From Microplitis mediator (Eukaryota > Arthropoda > Insecta > Hymenoptera > Braconidae): DNA of 64,000 nt. Under the pieces are notes generated by a model, which had not been told where the DNA came from, searched no databases, and saw nothing but the letters and a program-made list of their open reading frames with translations. Positions 27,045-40,705 of this stretch are shown in pieces (within the stretch, counting starts at the first letter, position 1; each line of letters begins with the position of its first letter). A program made the position numbers and the translations under genes. The stretch lies in contig NC_079975.1 in the NCBI RefSeq assembly GCF_029852145.1, positions 3,472,001 to 3,536,000 of the forward strand, given 5' to 3'.

Positions 27045-28316
27045 GGGGAAGGGGGGGGGGGCAAAATGGGGTAGAGTAGGCAAAACGGGGTACCCCCAAA
27101 ATTTGATAAAAAAAAATTTTATATTTTAAATGGTTTTTAAACATTCCAAAATCACTTCTGTAAATATAGAGGAGGGTGGGGCAGAGCGGCCCCCCCGAAA
27201 TTTTGACCAAAAAAAAAATTTTTTTTTTTTCGACTAATTACTATAAATCTGATATGTTTGCGCATTTTTACCCCTACGCATGACATTTGGGGCAAAATGG
27301 ACAAGCCCAAAATTTTGAAAAAGCGATTTTTTCATATTTTTATCGTCAAATTAAAAAAAAATTATTATAATTCCACATTTCTAGCTCTACGCATAACACC
27401 TGGGGCAAAATGGACCAGCCGAAACTTCCGAAAAAATTATTTTTTTATATTTTTCGGCCGTTTCTCTACGTAAGAGCTAAATTTGGTCGCTAAAAATATA
27501 TAAAAAAAAATTTTTTTTTTTTAGTTGATAAATTTTTGAAATAAAGTAAAACTATAGAATTGTTTTTTTTTTTTTTATTAAATAACAATTAGTAATTAAG
27601 GTAATCGAGAGTGAACGATTTATTACACCTTAAAAAATTTTTTTCGAGTAATATAAAACCAAAAATAGTTGTCAAGAGAAAGAAATACATTCTTAATGAT
27701 GAAAACAATTTAAAAAAAAAAAAAACGAAAAAAAAAAATTTTTTTTGTCACTTTTTGGAGGGGGGTCGCTCTGCCCCACAAAAAAAAAAAAATTTTTTTT
27801 CAGAATTTTGGCAAAATGTCCATAAATTTGTTCGAAATAGGACAAAAGTAAAGTGATCTTATGGTTGAAAGCCCCAAAAAATAATAATTGGCTTAGGGGG
27901 GCCGCTCTGCCCCACCCTCCCCTAATTAACCGTTACTTTGAATTATTTTTGGTAAACTTTTTTAAAAATCAATTGTCAGTTAAAAAATATTAATGACGTT
28001 TGTTTTATGATAAAAACTATTAAAATTTTTTTTCTTCTTTTGTATCCAATAAACATGTAAAATATAATTTTTCTTCATGTAAATTACTTACAAAAAAATT
28101 CAACTTAATCAAATTCGTTTGAAATCCAAAAAAATTTTTTTTTTACCTTTTTTAGGGGGTACCCACTTTGTCCGCAGAAACGAAATTTTTTTTTCAACGG
28201 TAACTGAAAATTTCTTCTATTTACTTTGAATATCATTAAAAAAAAAAGATTTAGCGTATTTGAGTCCTCGAAAACTTGGTATTTCCTTAAGTACCCCCTT
28301 TTGCCCCTCCCTCCCC
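27045..28316. repeat. G-rich TIR element (type 1), split by a second G-rich element
   Basis: Starts GGGGAAGGGGGGGGGG and ends CCCCTCCCTCCCC, flanked by TA on both sides. The type 1 sequence runs from 27045 to 27168 and resumes at 27923. An uninterrupted copy at 50603-51101 shows that the middle is an insertion. No coding capacity. Confidence 0.85.
27169..27922. repeat. G-rich TIR element (type 2), nested in type 1
   Basis: Starts GAGGAGGGTGGGGCAGAGCG and ends, inverted, GGGGAGGGTGGGGCAGAGCG. It is flanked by TA/TA inside the type 1 element. The intact type 1 copy reads ATATAATT at the matching point (50704-50705), so the TA is a true target duplication. A second type 2 copy, in opposite orientation, is at 52193-52935. 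Confidence 0.85.
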
Positions 28317-30425
<2,109 letters not shown>

Positions 30426-30626
30426 TATGTAATATAACGCGCCATGTTGCGACGATAGCGGCCACAATTTTAAACAGATCTTAATGACACTTGGCACACT
30501 TATTCTATGAACGATTAGCTTGGTTAAGTTTGAAGATGAGCAAAATCGGTCAACTAGTTTAGAAATGGTGGACATTTGAAATTCCAAAAAAAACGAAAAA
30601 TCCTACTTTTTTGGTTTTTGTCGTAA

Positions 30627-30900
30627 ATAACTTTTTAACGGGTATATCTATCCTTATTATGTAAAAAGAACTTGATAGCCGACAGAAAAAACTATATTTT
30701 CCTTTTTTTATTTTTTGTTTTACGATAATTTTTCGACTTTTAATAAGGGTTCAAAGTCACATAATTGACTCATGTGTTATGGTGATAATGCTATTGTTAA
30801 TATCTTTGAAAATTTTTGATGGGTGATTATTAAATTATAAATAGTTATTAAAAGTGAAACAATTATCGTAAGAAATCTACTTCCATTTCGGATGCCGAAT
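30627..30900. repeat. Dispersed repeat shared with 45083-45394
   Basis: The two stretches share long near-identical runs, for example TAACTTTTTAACGGGTATAT, AAAGTCACATAATTGACTCA and TTTCGGATGCCGAAT. The second copy lies in an intron of the first odorant receptor gene. I see no terminal inverted repeats and no coding capacity, so the class is unknown. Confidence 0.75.
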
Positions 30901-33900
30901 GCCCTTTTTTTCTACTTTCAATCAAAATAAGGCAGCGTCAAAAAAATCCAGAAGAATTTTGATTTCCCCGATGATATTTTTATAAAAATATTTTGATGCG
31001 ACTTTTTGTTGATGAAAGATATTCTAAATAAAATATAAATTGCGATATGTAAATTCGTAAAGACTTAAATACTTGATAACGATGAGAAATAAATTAAAAT
31101 TATAAAAAGAGGTGAAGTAAACAGATGTCGCGGATCTGAGGGTCATTTGTATTGCCAAGTAAATTTTCTCTTCATTCTTATTACCGTCTTGAATAATTAA
31201 ATTACTGCCGAAATTATATTTAATGAATATTAATAAAAAATACTTTGTTACTTTTTATGAATACAATAAAAGAAATATGACTTGACTCGTAAGGGGATAC
31301 AGCCGAATTGGACGCGACAGCTGCTGAATCTTCATCTTCATTCCGTTAACTAAGAAGGCAAAAATCAAGGGATCTAAATCTGTTGCCATCACCGCTACTG
31401 CTTCTTTCGTAGCTCAAACTCTGACTATCATCCCTTAACTTAAAAACGGAAATAACAAAAAATGCTTAAGAATAAAAATCACGTCCCTTCGATATTCCGT
31501 CGCGATACTTTATTACATCCTCCTTCCGTCGTACAGAAAAAATTACAGAGAGTACAAGTGTGATTAGACTTTTACTTAATTTTCATTTTTCAGTCCCCAC
31601 ATATATTTTTTATATACATAATAACGTATTTATAAACTCTTTGCCCTCCTCATTATAATCTATACATATATAAATATATATATAATTTATTGATTAAGAA
31701 GAAATAAATATACAGAGCTATGGTTGCAGGATTTGGATGGCTAGTTATAACGGGAAACGTTTTAATGGATCTCCGGATATATTTTTACAGTGAGTGAGTT
31801 TCCGGTCATGTATCTCTTCAGTGTTCGCCATCTCAATCAATCCTTATTTTAGTTTTACACGAAATCGCTTCAAAATGTTTTACTTTTCTGTACTCTCTTT
31901 ATTATCCTTTTATATCTACTCTCAAAAGGTAAAAAAAACTATATATATAAAAGTATCAGGAAATTCTCCTGAGAGAAGTTTCGTAAGATTTTATTTTTCA
32001 TCCTCTCACGAATACTTATTGTATATATTTTTACTTTTGGATTTACACGTTTTATTACATTATATATGTATGTATATATAATATAATACATTGTATCGTT
32101 TGATATTCCACGACAGTAGTGATGATGTTTTACCGATCGTCCAGGGGATGCTTTGAATCGTCGAGACAATCGCAATTATATATATCTATATATATTTTTA
32201 TACCCACGGGTACAAAATTCAGCCGGGGACTGTAATAGCTCGTGCAACATCTTGCGAAGTAGTTCACGCGACCTCACTCGTTTATTTCTGTTTTTTGTCC
32301 CGTCTTCAACCTCTCCACATATTTTTTACTCGAGTAACAGAAACAGATCAACGGATTTTATTTTCGCTTATTCAATTCTAAGTTCGTTTACTATTTTATA
32401 TTTAATAGTTTATTTTACACCTCAACTACTGATGCTGAAGAATTTTTGATTACAAAAATTAATAATTTACTCTCATTTTCATATTGTATATATTCAAATC
32501 CAAAATATATAAGAGTGAAAATAAAAACACTCGGCCATTTAATATTTCACAAATTCTAACCTAATAAATATATACATTCATACATAAATACATATATTTA
32601 TAGTATATATTAAAAAAAAAATATTGAAAAATATGTCGACATTATATAAATCGTTTTGTGTCCATATATACGTTTTGGATACGACATTGCATCGTATGAT
32701 ATTTTCACCCTTACCATCCGCCGCCACTATCACCACCCCCACCCCTCAATTCTTTTCTTTTCTTTACTTTATTTTTTTCCGTCGTATCCCATATACTCTC
32801 GCCACACCACAGCCCTTATATCGGCCCACACTCTTGGGATATTTATTTTTATTACGAGCCCCTATACTCCTGAGTCAACAGATTTCTTGTCACCTATCTC
32901 GGAAATCGATTTTTAGTTTTCCTTATTCCATAAAAAAATATTAAAATAATAAAACAATATTATTTATTTACTCAAAACCTCCGTTTCATTATTATTATTA
33001 TTATTATTAATAAAAACAACAATAATAATACAAGTGAAATAAATTCATAATGACAATAAAAAGTTTTAGTAATAAAATCGGTGGTAAAATTTAACTAGAC
33101 TTTGGTTGTCATTAAACAGACATTTATATAATTTTAATGTTTTGCAGAGATGGTTAAACTGGTGAGACTAGTGTGGTGTGGTTTTTGGTATTTATTAAGT
33201 TTTAGCGGCTACACTACAACAGTGTGGGGTCCACTAAATCTTAAGTTACCCCCTTTGCCCTTAACTTGCACCCCAGTTATATATAAACGATATATAACAA
33301 ACCTTGGGAATAAGTTTTAAGGGAAAACCTGGAGGCACTCGTCCACAAAACCCTCTTAGCCATTCTTATTCCCTCGTTACTCCCAGTACCCGGTCTAAAT
33401 CTAAAGGGTAGTGTGAGGAATAGAAGAAGACGAAGAAGAAGAAGAAGAACCAGCAGAAGCAGAGGCACGAGAGGAAGAAGCCAACGGTAAATTCTGGCTC
33501 TCGCACTCACTTTCCTTATTATATCGTCTTTCCACACCATAAAATCGGAAAAGAATTTAGCTCCTTCCAAGACAATAGAAACTAATAAATTTCATTACTG
33601 ATTACGTTGGTGAATTTTTTTTACTCACTGTAGTTTGAGTGCCACTTGATCAATTCTCGCATTATTTAGCCGTCATAAAAGTATACGGACCGTGTTTTTA
33701 TTTATTTTTTTCTTTTAGATTCTAAAAATTTAAAGCAGATTAAAGTTTTATAATTATGAGGATTTTTTTTAGGGAAGGGTGTGTATGAAAATTAAAGCTC
33801 CGGGGCTTGAGACGTTACTAAACTTAAGCAATTGCGCGTTGTCTTGTAGCAATATGATAATATCGCAAGAAAGCTTCTTTGACTGTAATTAAAGTTTAAG

Positions 33901-34163
33901 TGTCTTTTAAATAGCCGCGGGTTATAATACCAAATTGCATATTTCTTTCGTTTTAACCTTTCTCCTTTTATTCTCCTCGACATCATTTTTCGTTTTTTTT
34001 CTGCGTATTTTTTTCATTTTCTTATTTTTTCAATGACCGAATATGTAAATATCGATTGAGCCAACCGCTGAACATAATACCGTCAATAATAAAGAAAGCG
34101 AAGAATGAAGATACGGAGGTAAAATTTATTTCCGTTTTTATCGACGGATCACTTATAAGCTTC

Positions 34164-34164
<1 letters not shown>
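30901..34164. other. Gene-free spacer
   Basis: AT-rich DNA with an ATT run (about 32988-33010) and a GAA-rich purine run (about 33423-33450). Short open frames on both strands at 31.8-33.6 kb are low-complexity Phe/Tyr/Leu and look like chance. Confidence 0.5.

Positions 34165-34216
<52 letters not shown>
34165..34216. repeat. AT dinucleotide microsatellite
   Basis: About 26 uninterrupted AT units. Confidence 0.9.
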
Positions 34217-34218
<2 letters not shown>

Positions 34219-34249
34219 TTCATAAATGATAACGGAGTACATTATCTAT

Positions 34250-34440
34250 TGTAGTCAGTTTAGGCTTTCCCAGAAAGCTGGTGACAATCTACTGCCGCAA
34301 CCTGTCGTCAACTTTCTGAGAAAATTGAAGGCAGCTTTCCGTCAAATAATGGAGTGCCTACTTTTGCCACCAACTTTCTCAAGGAAGTTGGCGATCAGTT
34401 GCTGTCAACGTATTTATTGACGAAGGATGGTAGAAAAGGG
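34250..34440. repeat. Fragment related to the 34.5-35.3 kb element
   Basis: Contains several short inverted modules of the form AACTTTCTGAGAAA and AGAAAGCTGG, the same type that fill the element just downstream. No clear ends, so probably a partial copy. Confidence 0.45.
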
Positions 34441-34505
34441 TGTACCTAGCAACGTAGTTTTAATATAATATCTGTAGAATACATAGGAATGGCCGGAAAA
34501 CTCAC

Positions 34506-35280
34506 CCTGATAGCCAGACTTCGTTATCAGAAAATTGGTGCACATTGGTTGCGACCAACTAGACGACAAGTTGTCGACAACTTTCAGCTTTTGTAATTGT
34601 TGGCTACAGGTTACCGTCAACTTTCTAAGAAAGTTGGTGCCAGTGAACTGCCGCAAACTGAAGGCAGGTTTCTGAAAAAATTGAAGGCAACTTTCTATCA
34701 ACTAATGGGATGCCAACTCTTGCTACCAACTTTCTCAGAAAGTTGCCATCAACTTATGGAAATGTCAATTGTTGCGGTTAACTTGGCGTCAAACTACTGC
34801 AGAAAATTGTCGCGTCTGCTGCCAACTTGGCTACTAGGGCGTATTTATCCATAGTTTCTATCTTATCAACTATACAATTATTTTTTGTTATTTATTGTCG
34901 GTAAGCTAAATATCACATCAATTTACATTTCTGATAGCCATAGGCCAGGTTAACGTAAAGTTTACGTCAAATTTCTGCCGTCCAGAGTTTTGACTACAAT
35001 ATGATTACAACATAAACCACAAGTTGGCGTGTATCTACAGCCGTTATAGGAGTGCAAGCGAACTGAAAGCGTCACCTAAAAGTTACGGAAAAAAAACTTA
35101 CAGAACAAAAGTAACTTTCAAATTGACAGAAAGTTGCGGGAAAAAAGTTAAAGGTAAAAAATTTATTTCAAAATTGACAACAAGTTAGCGTCAACTATTT
35201 GTGTAAAGTTTTTGCGGTCAACTTGACGTCCAATTTCGGCCGTAGATTTCCATCAACTTGCAGTTAAGTTGGCTATCAGG
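34506..35280. repeat. TIR element with CCTGATAGCC ends and AACTTTCT modules
   Basis: Left end CCTGATAGCCAGACTT; inverted right end CCTGATAGCCAACTT. The interior contains many spaced partial palindromes combining CAACTTTCT with AGAAAGTTGG. Open frames through it on both strands are by-products of these modules. Confidence 0.65.
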
Positions 35281-36258
35281 ATATTCGAGAAATTATTAAA
35301 TTAATATTTTTATCAAATTTACATGTTGGACAAAATTTATATTAATGGAAGTATTTCACGTCAATAATAATAAAAAAATATATATACATGAAAAAAATTT
35401 CTAATATAAACTTTTACTTTCGGAAAGGTTTTATTTTACTTAATTAATGTTTTTATTGATCCCTTACATTTTAATTATAAAAAAAATGTACAGTAGAATT
35501 ATATAATATAAAATAATTGACGAAATATAATTTTTTTTTTATTTTCATACAGTTACTATTACACAATAAATTAACATACTTAAGAATATTATCCACTTTT
35601 TTTTTTTTATTCTCATTACGTATAAAGTAAATCAGTAAACTTACTTTTGAACGGTTTATTAATGATCAGCCGCTGGGATTATTTTTGGACGATTATAAAA
35701 ACGTATTATAAAATATAAAATTTAGTTTTTATGGTTTTTAAAAAAATTTATCGACAGTTACACCAAAATAAAGTTCCGCAAATTGAGAGTGTATTGGAGG
35801 TTGTATAAGAAATCGGCCGGTCTCTTGCGCGTCGGCCTGTTTTTCGCTGATTCGGTTTTCTCCTCGCCAGGTGTGGTCAAGTAAATGTGTGGAGTTTTAT
35901 TTATTTTATTTTTTTATAAACCTGTTGACAACTCACAGGGCATTTATAACGTCCGTCTCATTCGCTCTTCATTAATGTCATCGCGCTTATGTCAAACTAC
36001 TTTTTTATCTCTACCACTCATCCCTTCATGTACAGAAAAATAAAAAAAAACTCGAGAATATAATTTAGTAACAAGATTCGAAATTCCAAACAGAGGTCCT
36101 TAAATTATTAAGTGTCGGTAACTAAAATAAAAATTGTTTTTCCTTATCAGTTTTGAGTTGAAATATTATTTATTTTAAAATCTTTTTTTTCAAAATTTTA
36201 CAGAAATCAAAACCCAATTCGGAGATAAAATAAATGATTTTTAAAAAAGCCTTCAAAA
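35281..36258. other. Gene-free spacer
   Basis: AT-rich, with poly-T runs. A balanced-composition stretch lies at about 35800-35890. No gene or RNA recognised. Confidence 0.5.
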
Positions 36259-36601
36259 ATGAAAATTATTTCCCAGAAACTGCAAATTAACATTTTGGAA
36301 CAAAAAAGGTTTTTTTGTCTTCAATGCTGTCTTATTTTGCTCCTTGTTTCCTTAAATGTATTCAAAAACTATGCAAACGATATCCATGGTCATAAAATAA
36401 TAATGATAAATGAAAGTATTGGAATATGTTCAGTAAGTTTCTATATTTGGTATCGACTCTCGTCAAATTTAAATATTTACTTGTTCATTCAAAATCATTC
36501 CCAAGACGATATGAATTGAGAGTCTATGGGAAAGTTTAGATACAGCGAAAGGAAATTTTCTTTAGCCATCATCCGTGAAAAATTTACATATACATAAATA
36601 A
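36259..36601 (+). CDS. Possible two-exon small secreted peptide (tentative)
   Basis: I do not recognise this gene and it may not be real. The ATG at 36259 opens a frame whose residues 18-40 are strongly hydrophobic (core LQCCLILLLVSLNVF), like a signal peptide or membrane anchor. After codon 58 there is a consensus donor (TCA then GTAAGT at 36433). A pyrimidine-rich acceptor (TTTTCTTTAG) ends at 36565. Joining them in phase adds 11 codons and a stop at 36599-36601, giving 69 aa. Without splicing the frame runs on to 86 aa. No homology is visible, and the only upstream support is an AT-rich leader. The nearest gene is tRNA-Val, about 390 bp downstream. Confidence 0.2.
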
Positions 36602-36989
36602 AAAAAATGATCTACTACAAGTCATGAGTGATTATTTGTCCAGTTATCGTTTTTCTATCTTAACATATGTATACATATATACAGTAACAGCTATAGCGTT
36701 ATTTTATTTAAAATTCTTTGATTCATTTCCCGATACTGAAAGTTTATCATTTTTTATCAATTCTACAATAAAAATAGCCACCAAATTTCAAAAATATCAC
36801 ATACATTTGAGGCAACTACATCAATAAAATTAAATAATCAGATTTTTGTAGATAAATTTTTAATGAACTCACGTTCAATGAATAAAAAAAAATAATTTTA
36901 TTACTTATATGTATTGTTTTTTAGTACAAATTAATTTTAATCTCTTATCAGTAGTATAATATTTTACTTATACGTCATTCCCATAAATA

Positions 36990-37062
36990 GTTTCTGTAGT
37001 GTAGTGGTCATCACGTGTGCTTCACACGCACAAGGTCCCCGGTTCGATCCCGGGCAGAAACA
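36990..37062 (+). tRNA. tRNA-Val (anticodon CAC)
   Basis: A complete cloverleaf. The acceptor stem GTTTCTG pairs perfectly with CAGAAAC, and the anticodon stem TGTGC/GCACA encloses the loop TTCACAC with anticodon CAC. The T arm CCGG-TTCGATC-CCGG contains a good B box (GGTTCGATCCC). The A box lies in the TAGTGTAGTGGTCATC stretch. The discriminator is A at 37062 and a TTTTT terminator for RNA polymerase III follows at 37068-37072. No intron. It decodes GUG valine codons in cytosolic translation. Confidence 0.96.
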
Positions 37063-38047
37063 ATATATTTTTAGTGCTTGAAAAAATTAATAAAATTAAA
37101 TAAATTTACATACTTACGATCTGTTGAATTAATTTTTCAAAATTTTTTTGGAAAACATTTTTATTATACTAACTTTTATCACTATTTATAAGTATTTTCT
37201 CTACATTGAATTATGCTAATAATAATACATATAAATAAACGAATTTTTTTTTATACTAAATTTTTTGTTTACACAAAATTACATCCAATTGATTAACCTC
37301 GAATTTCTCGATTTATTTTTTTACATTCATTTTAAATTTAGAGAAATTTTTTTATCGTGATTTCTTGAATTTCCATGAACTTTGATATGGAACATATATT
37401 TATTTACAACAATTATATATAGTAACATTTATTAAATCGTAAATTTTTCAGTAATACATTTAGACTAGAGCAACCTTTGATCCTTGTCATTTTATATATT
37501 TATGCATTAAATAATTGAGTAGAAAATTTATATAAACTACTTTATTACTTAGTAATACTTAATAAAACCACAGCTATAAATTAACAAAGTAAAAAAATAC
37601 TATTAACTTTAAGTGAAATTTTATTACGATATCAACTAATTATTTATTTATTTATTTATTTATTGTACAAAGTCCATTATCGAAACTGCTGTAAATTATA
37701 TGAATATACGGCACTCCGAGAAAGTTAAAAAAAATTTTTTTAAATAGATTTATGATCGATATGAATCTGAATAGATCTATCATGATCAATATTTAACAAA
37801 TTTAGCTCTCTATTCACTTGAGCTATTTTTCCTAGGTTGAATTTATACATAAATAATTTTACTTCATAGGTTGTATTGAAAATAAAGAAGAAATTTTTTC
37901 CAATTTATTTAAAACTACCCTACTTAGCTATCAATTTTTCCTTTTATGACAATTAAATGTTAATTTTATTTCCTTTTCGAAATTAGTGCTTTCGGTCTGA
38001 TATTCGAAAATCGAGTTTTCATCAGATTTCGACGTTTCGAGGTCCTT
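37063..38047. other. Spacer between tRNA-Val and the SDR gene
   Basis: Very AT-rich, including an ATTT run near 37640-37665. No gene seen. Confidence 0.6.
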
Positions 38048-38209
38048 CTCTCTAGAAATGAATCAGTGAAATTCACTTTGAATAAGTGAATATTCACTGG
38101 GACCCAGCTATAAGTATACCACTGGTTGAATTAGTGGTATACTTATAGCTGTAGAAATAGTGACTATCCACTGATTCGCAGTGAATTTCACTAACTCATT
38201 TTTAGAGAG
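38048..38209. repeat. Palindromic MITE upstream of the SDR gene
   Basis: The ends CTCTCTAGAAATGAATCAGT and, inverted, CTCTCTAAAAATGAGTTAGT enclose a near-perfect palindrome. The inner arms AGCTATAAGTATACCACT and AGTGGTATACTTATAGCT face each other across about nine bases. It lies roughly 430 bp upstream of the SDR promoter. Confidence 0.8.
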
Positions 38210-38355
38210 TAGGAAGCTATCATTCGGCCTATTTCTGATTTTCCGATTTTTTTTAAAAAAGAATGAAGATTAATTTGAATAAACGATAATATCAATTGAT
38301 AAATGACAATTTATTTTTACTAACAAAGAACACTTTTCATTCCAAATGTGATGTC

Positions 38356-38475
38356 CCCTGATTAAAAACTCCGATTGAAACCGCTGAATTCCGATTGAAT
38401 CTGATTGATTCCGATTGAAACCCGATAGACTTTCAATCAGAATTCATTGGTTTCAATCGGAATTATTAATCAGGG
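38356..38475. repeat. CCCTGATTAAAA-family MITE, TSD TC
   Basis: 120 bp with ends CCCTGATTAAAAACTCCGAT and, inverted, CCCTGATTAATAATTCCGAT. The interior repeats TTCCGATTGAA. Flanked by TC on both sides, read as a 2-bp target duplication. Relatives at 53041-53105, 60586-61152 and 41163-42547 also have 2-bp duplications. Confidence 0.8.
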
Positions 38476-38608
38476 TCATTACGACATTGGCTATTAAATT
38501 ATTTAATTGATACAAATTTATCAAGTATACCTTTACACATAAACTTTTACTCACTATATGGTTAATTTATAGCTGCCAAAGGTCATTAAATTAACGATCT
38601 AATTATTA

Positions 38609-38643
38609 TATAAATAGAATCGTAATTCTACAAAGTATCAGTA
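38609..38643 (+). promoter_or_regulatory. TATA plus initiator promoter of the SDR gene
   Basis: TATAAATA at 38609-38616 is followed by an arthropod-type initiator, TCAGTA, at 38638-38643. The initiator A (38640) lies 31 bp after the first T of the TATA box, the usual spacing. It predicts a 22-nt leader before the ATG at 38662. Confidence 0.65.
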
Positions 38644-38661
38644 GTCCAAACATCAAACATA

Positions 38662-40424
38662 ATGGAACGGTGGTCTGGTAAAGTTGCAATAGTAACCGGA
38701 GCAAGTTCTGGTATTGGCGCCGTGATTTCCCGTGAACTTGTAGCGAATGGTTTAAATGTCGTCGGTGTTTCAAATCAAGAAGACCGGTTAAAAAATTTGT
38801 ACCAAGATCTAAAAATTTCAAAAGGTACATTTCATTATTTGTGTTGTGATGTCGAAAAAGAACAAGACATACTTTACGCTTTTACGTATGTCAATGAAAA
38901 ATTTGGCGGCGTTGACGTTTTAGTGAACAATGCCGGAATAATTAGAGAAAGCACATTCCAAAGTAACTATTGTTTTTTAATTTATATTATTGTCGTTCAT
39001 GTTATTACTTACAAAAGTAGCTACTAGTTTTATCAATTTATTTTTATTTTCAGACGTAAAAACAGAAGATTTACGTGCTGTTTTGAACGTTAATGTTCTT
39101 GCACCTGCAATATTTATCAGAGAATCACTTAAATCAATGCGTCAGCGTAAAAATGAAGCGCACATTATTAACATTAATAGGTACTATTAATTTTTTTATT
39201 TATCTTTATAGTGATAGTTAAGCCGGAACCCGGGTGTCGATATGGGGAATTTTAACATTCCAAATAATAACTTTTATTATACCGTGTCGTCAATTTTCTA
39301 AGTATCAGTTACGATTTTCAAAGTTCAAATAGTAATTTTTCTTGCATTGACAGTAATGTTTCATACTTATCCTATAATTATTCATGTTTTAATCATAAAT
39401 AAAAAAATAACTATTTAGAATGATAGTGCCCAGACAAAATTCAAGTCGGAATGACTGCTTTACGACGTCTTTTTTAAGGCGTCTTCAAGAAGTCTTATAA
39501 TAACTTCTTAAAGGTGTCATTTTTAAGAACTCTTAATTGAGAGTTCTTGAAGACTCCATAAATAAGATGTCAGTTTTGTGACGACTAAATGTATTCATTT
39601 TTAAACTTCTGTATGAAGTCAAAATTAGGAGCTCCGTAAAGACGTCATGGTAAATTCATACTGAAGTCTTATTTGCGAAGTCAGAAAAAAGAACTCTTTG
39701 AGAAATCTTTTTAAAGACGTCTTACTGAGTTCGCTAGGTGGCTCATTCGACATCTTGAGAACTTCTTAAAGACTTCTTCAAGATGTTGATGAGACGTCCA
39801 AATCATAAGTAGGAATTCATTCAGAACTCATCGAGATGTCATTTTACTATCTGGGTATTTACTGATCACTTTATCATTAAATTATTTGTCGTTCTCAATT
39901 TATATAGTTCATTTTTTACCGTGTATAAGTGTTGCCGGTGACAAGAATTAATAGAAATATTTTTAACTCTTCAGTATGCTTGGTATCAATGCAGCGACGA
40001 CAATACCAATAAATATTTATCCAGCATCGAAATTTGCACTACGTGGTATGACTGATACACTAAAAAATGAACTCGAATTTCATAAAGATAATATACGAGT
40101 CACGGTATGTATTCATTTATACTGAGAAAACTACGATAAATAAAAGTCGTTTGATTTAAATATTTCAGGGAATCCATCCGGGATTGGTAAATACGGAAAT
40201 ATTTGGTGATTCCGTACTATTTAATAAACTAAAAATTAAATTGCCAGTAGTAGAACCCAAAGATATCGTTGATTGCGTTATATTCGCACTTTCAGCGCCG
40301 CCTAATGTACAAGTATGATTTATTTTTTGTTTTTAAACTTTTCTCAAATTTTTTTTTCATTATTTCAAATAAATTTTGACTGCAGTTGCATGAAATAACC
40401 GTCACCGGAGTACCCAAGAAGTAA
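38662..40424 (+). CDS. Short-chain dehydrogenase/reductase, farnesol dehydrogenase / DHRS11 type
   Basis: Five exons: 38662-38962, 39054-39180, 39975-40104, 40169-40312 and 40386-40424. All junctions are GT-AG and in phase, giving 246 aa, the usual length for a classical SDR. Visible motifs: cofactor loop TGASSGIG (residues 12-19), CDVEK after the fourth strand, NNAG (89-92), and catalytic Asn114, Ser143, Tyr158 and Lys162 (YPASK), then IHPGLVNTE. The family oxidises or reduces alcohols and ketones with NAD(P); insect relatives act on farnesol and related lipids in the cytosol. The loop after strand 2 reads GVSNQEDR. Insect relatives usually have an Arg pair there that favours NADP, so cofactor choice may differ. 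It is convergent with the first odorant receptor gene (stop codons 282 bp apart). A poly-A signal AATAAA is at 40603-40608. Confidence 0.92.
39429..39855. repeat. TIR-like element in SDR intron 2
   Basis: Ends CCCAGA and inverted CCCAGATAGTAAAATGA. The interior is packed with variants of GACGTCTT, AAGAAGTCTT and GAACTCTT. It fills much of intron 2 (39181-39974), which is far longer than the other introns of this gene (63-91 bp). TIRs are short and flanks TG/TA do not match exactly, so the ends are approximate. Confidence 0.55.
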
Positions 40425-40705
40425 TTCCGGTGTAACCGAGCTTAGAGACTAGGAAGACATGGGCAAGATGGACCAATTGTTCGTTGACTTTACCTGTCAT
40501 TTCTGAATTATTAATGATATATACAAAAAAAGTGTATTGAGTAGTTTTGCCTTGGGGAAAAACAATGCAAAGGTAATAATGTGTGGTGTATGGTTTTAAA
40601 AAAATAAAAAAAAACAAGTTTATAATGTTTTTATCAAATATTATTTATCTATCTATTAGCTTACTAAAGTATCTACAATAAATTACTACAATAATTTGAA
40701 AATAA

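Noticed and set aside
34250..35280. CRISPR-like spaced repeats
   Set aside because: Spacing is irregular, modules are degenerate, the genome is eukaryotic, and terminal inverted repeats mark a transposable element.
38108..38150. miRNA precursor
   Set aside because: The hairpin is the centre of a longer palindromic element (38048-38209) and looks like MITE structure, with no sign of a conserved mature arm.
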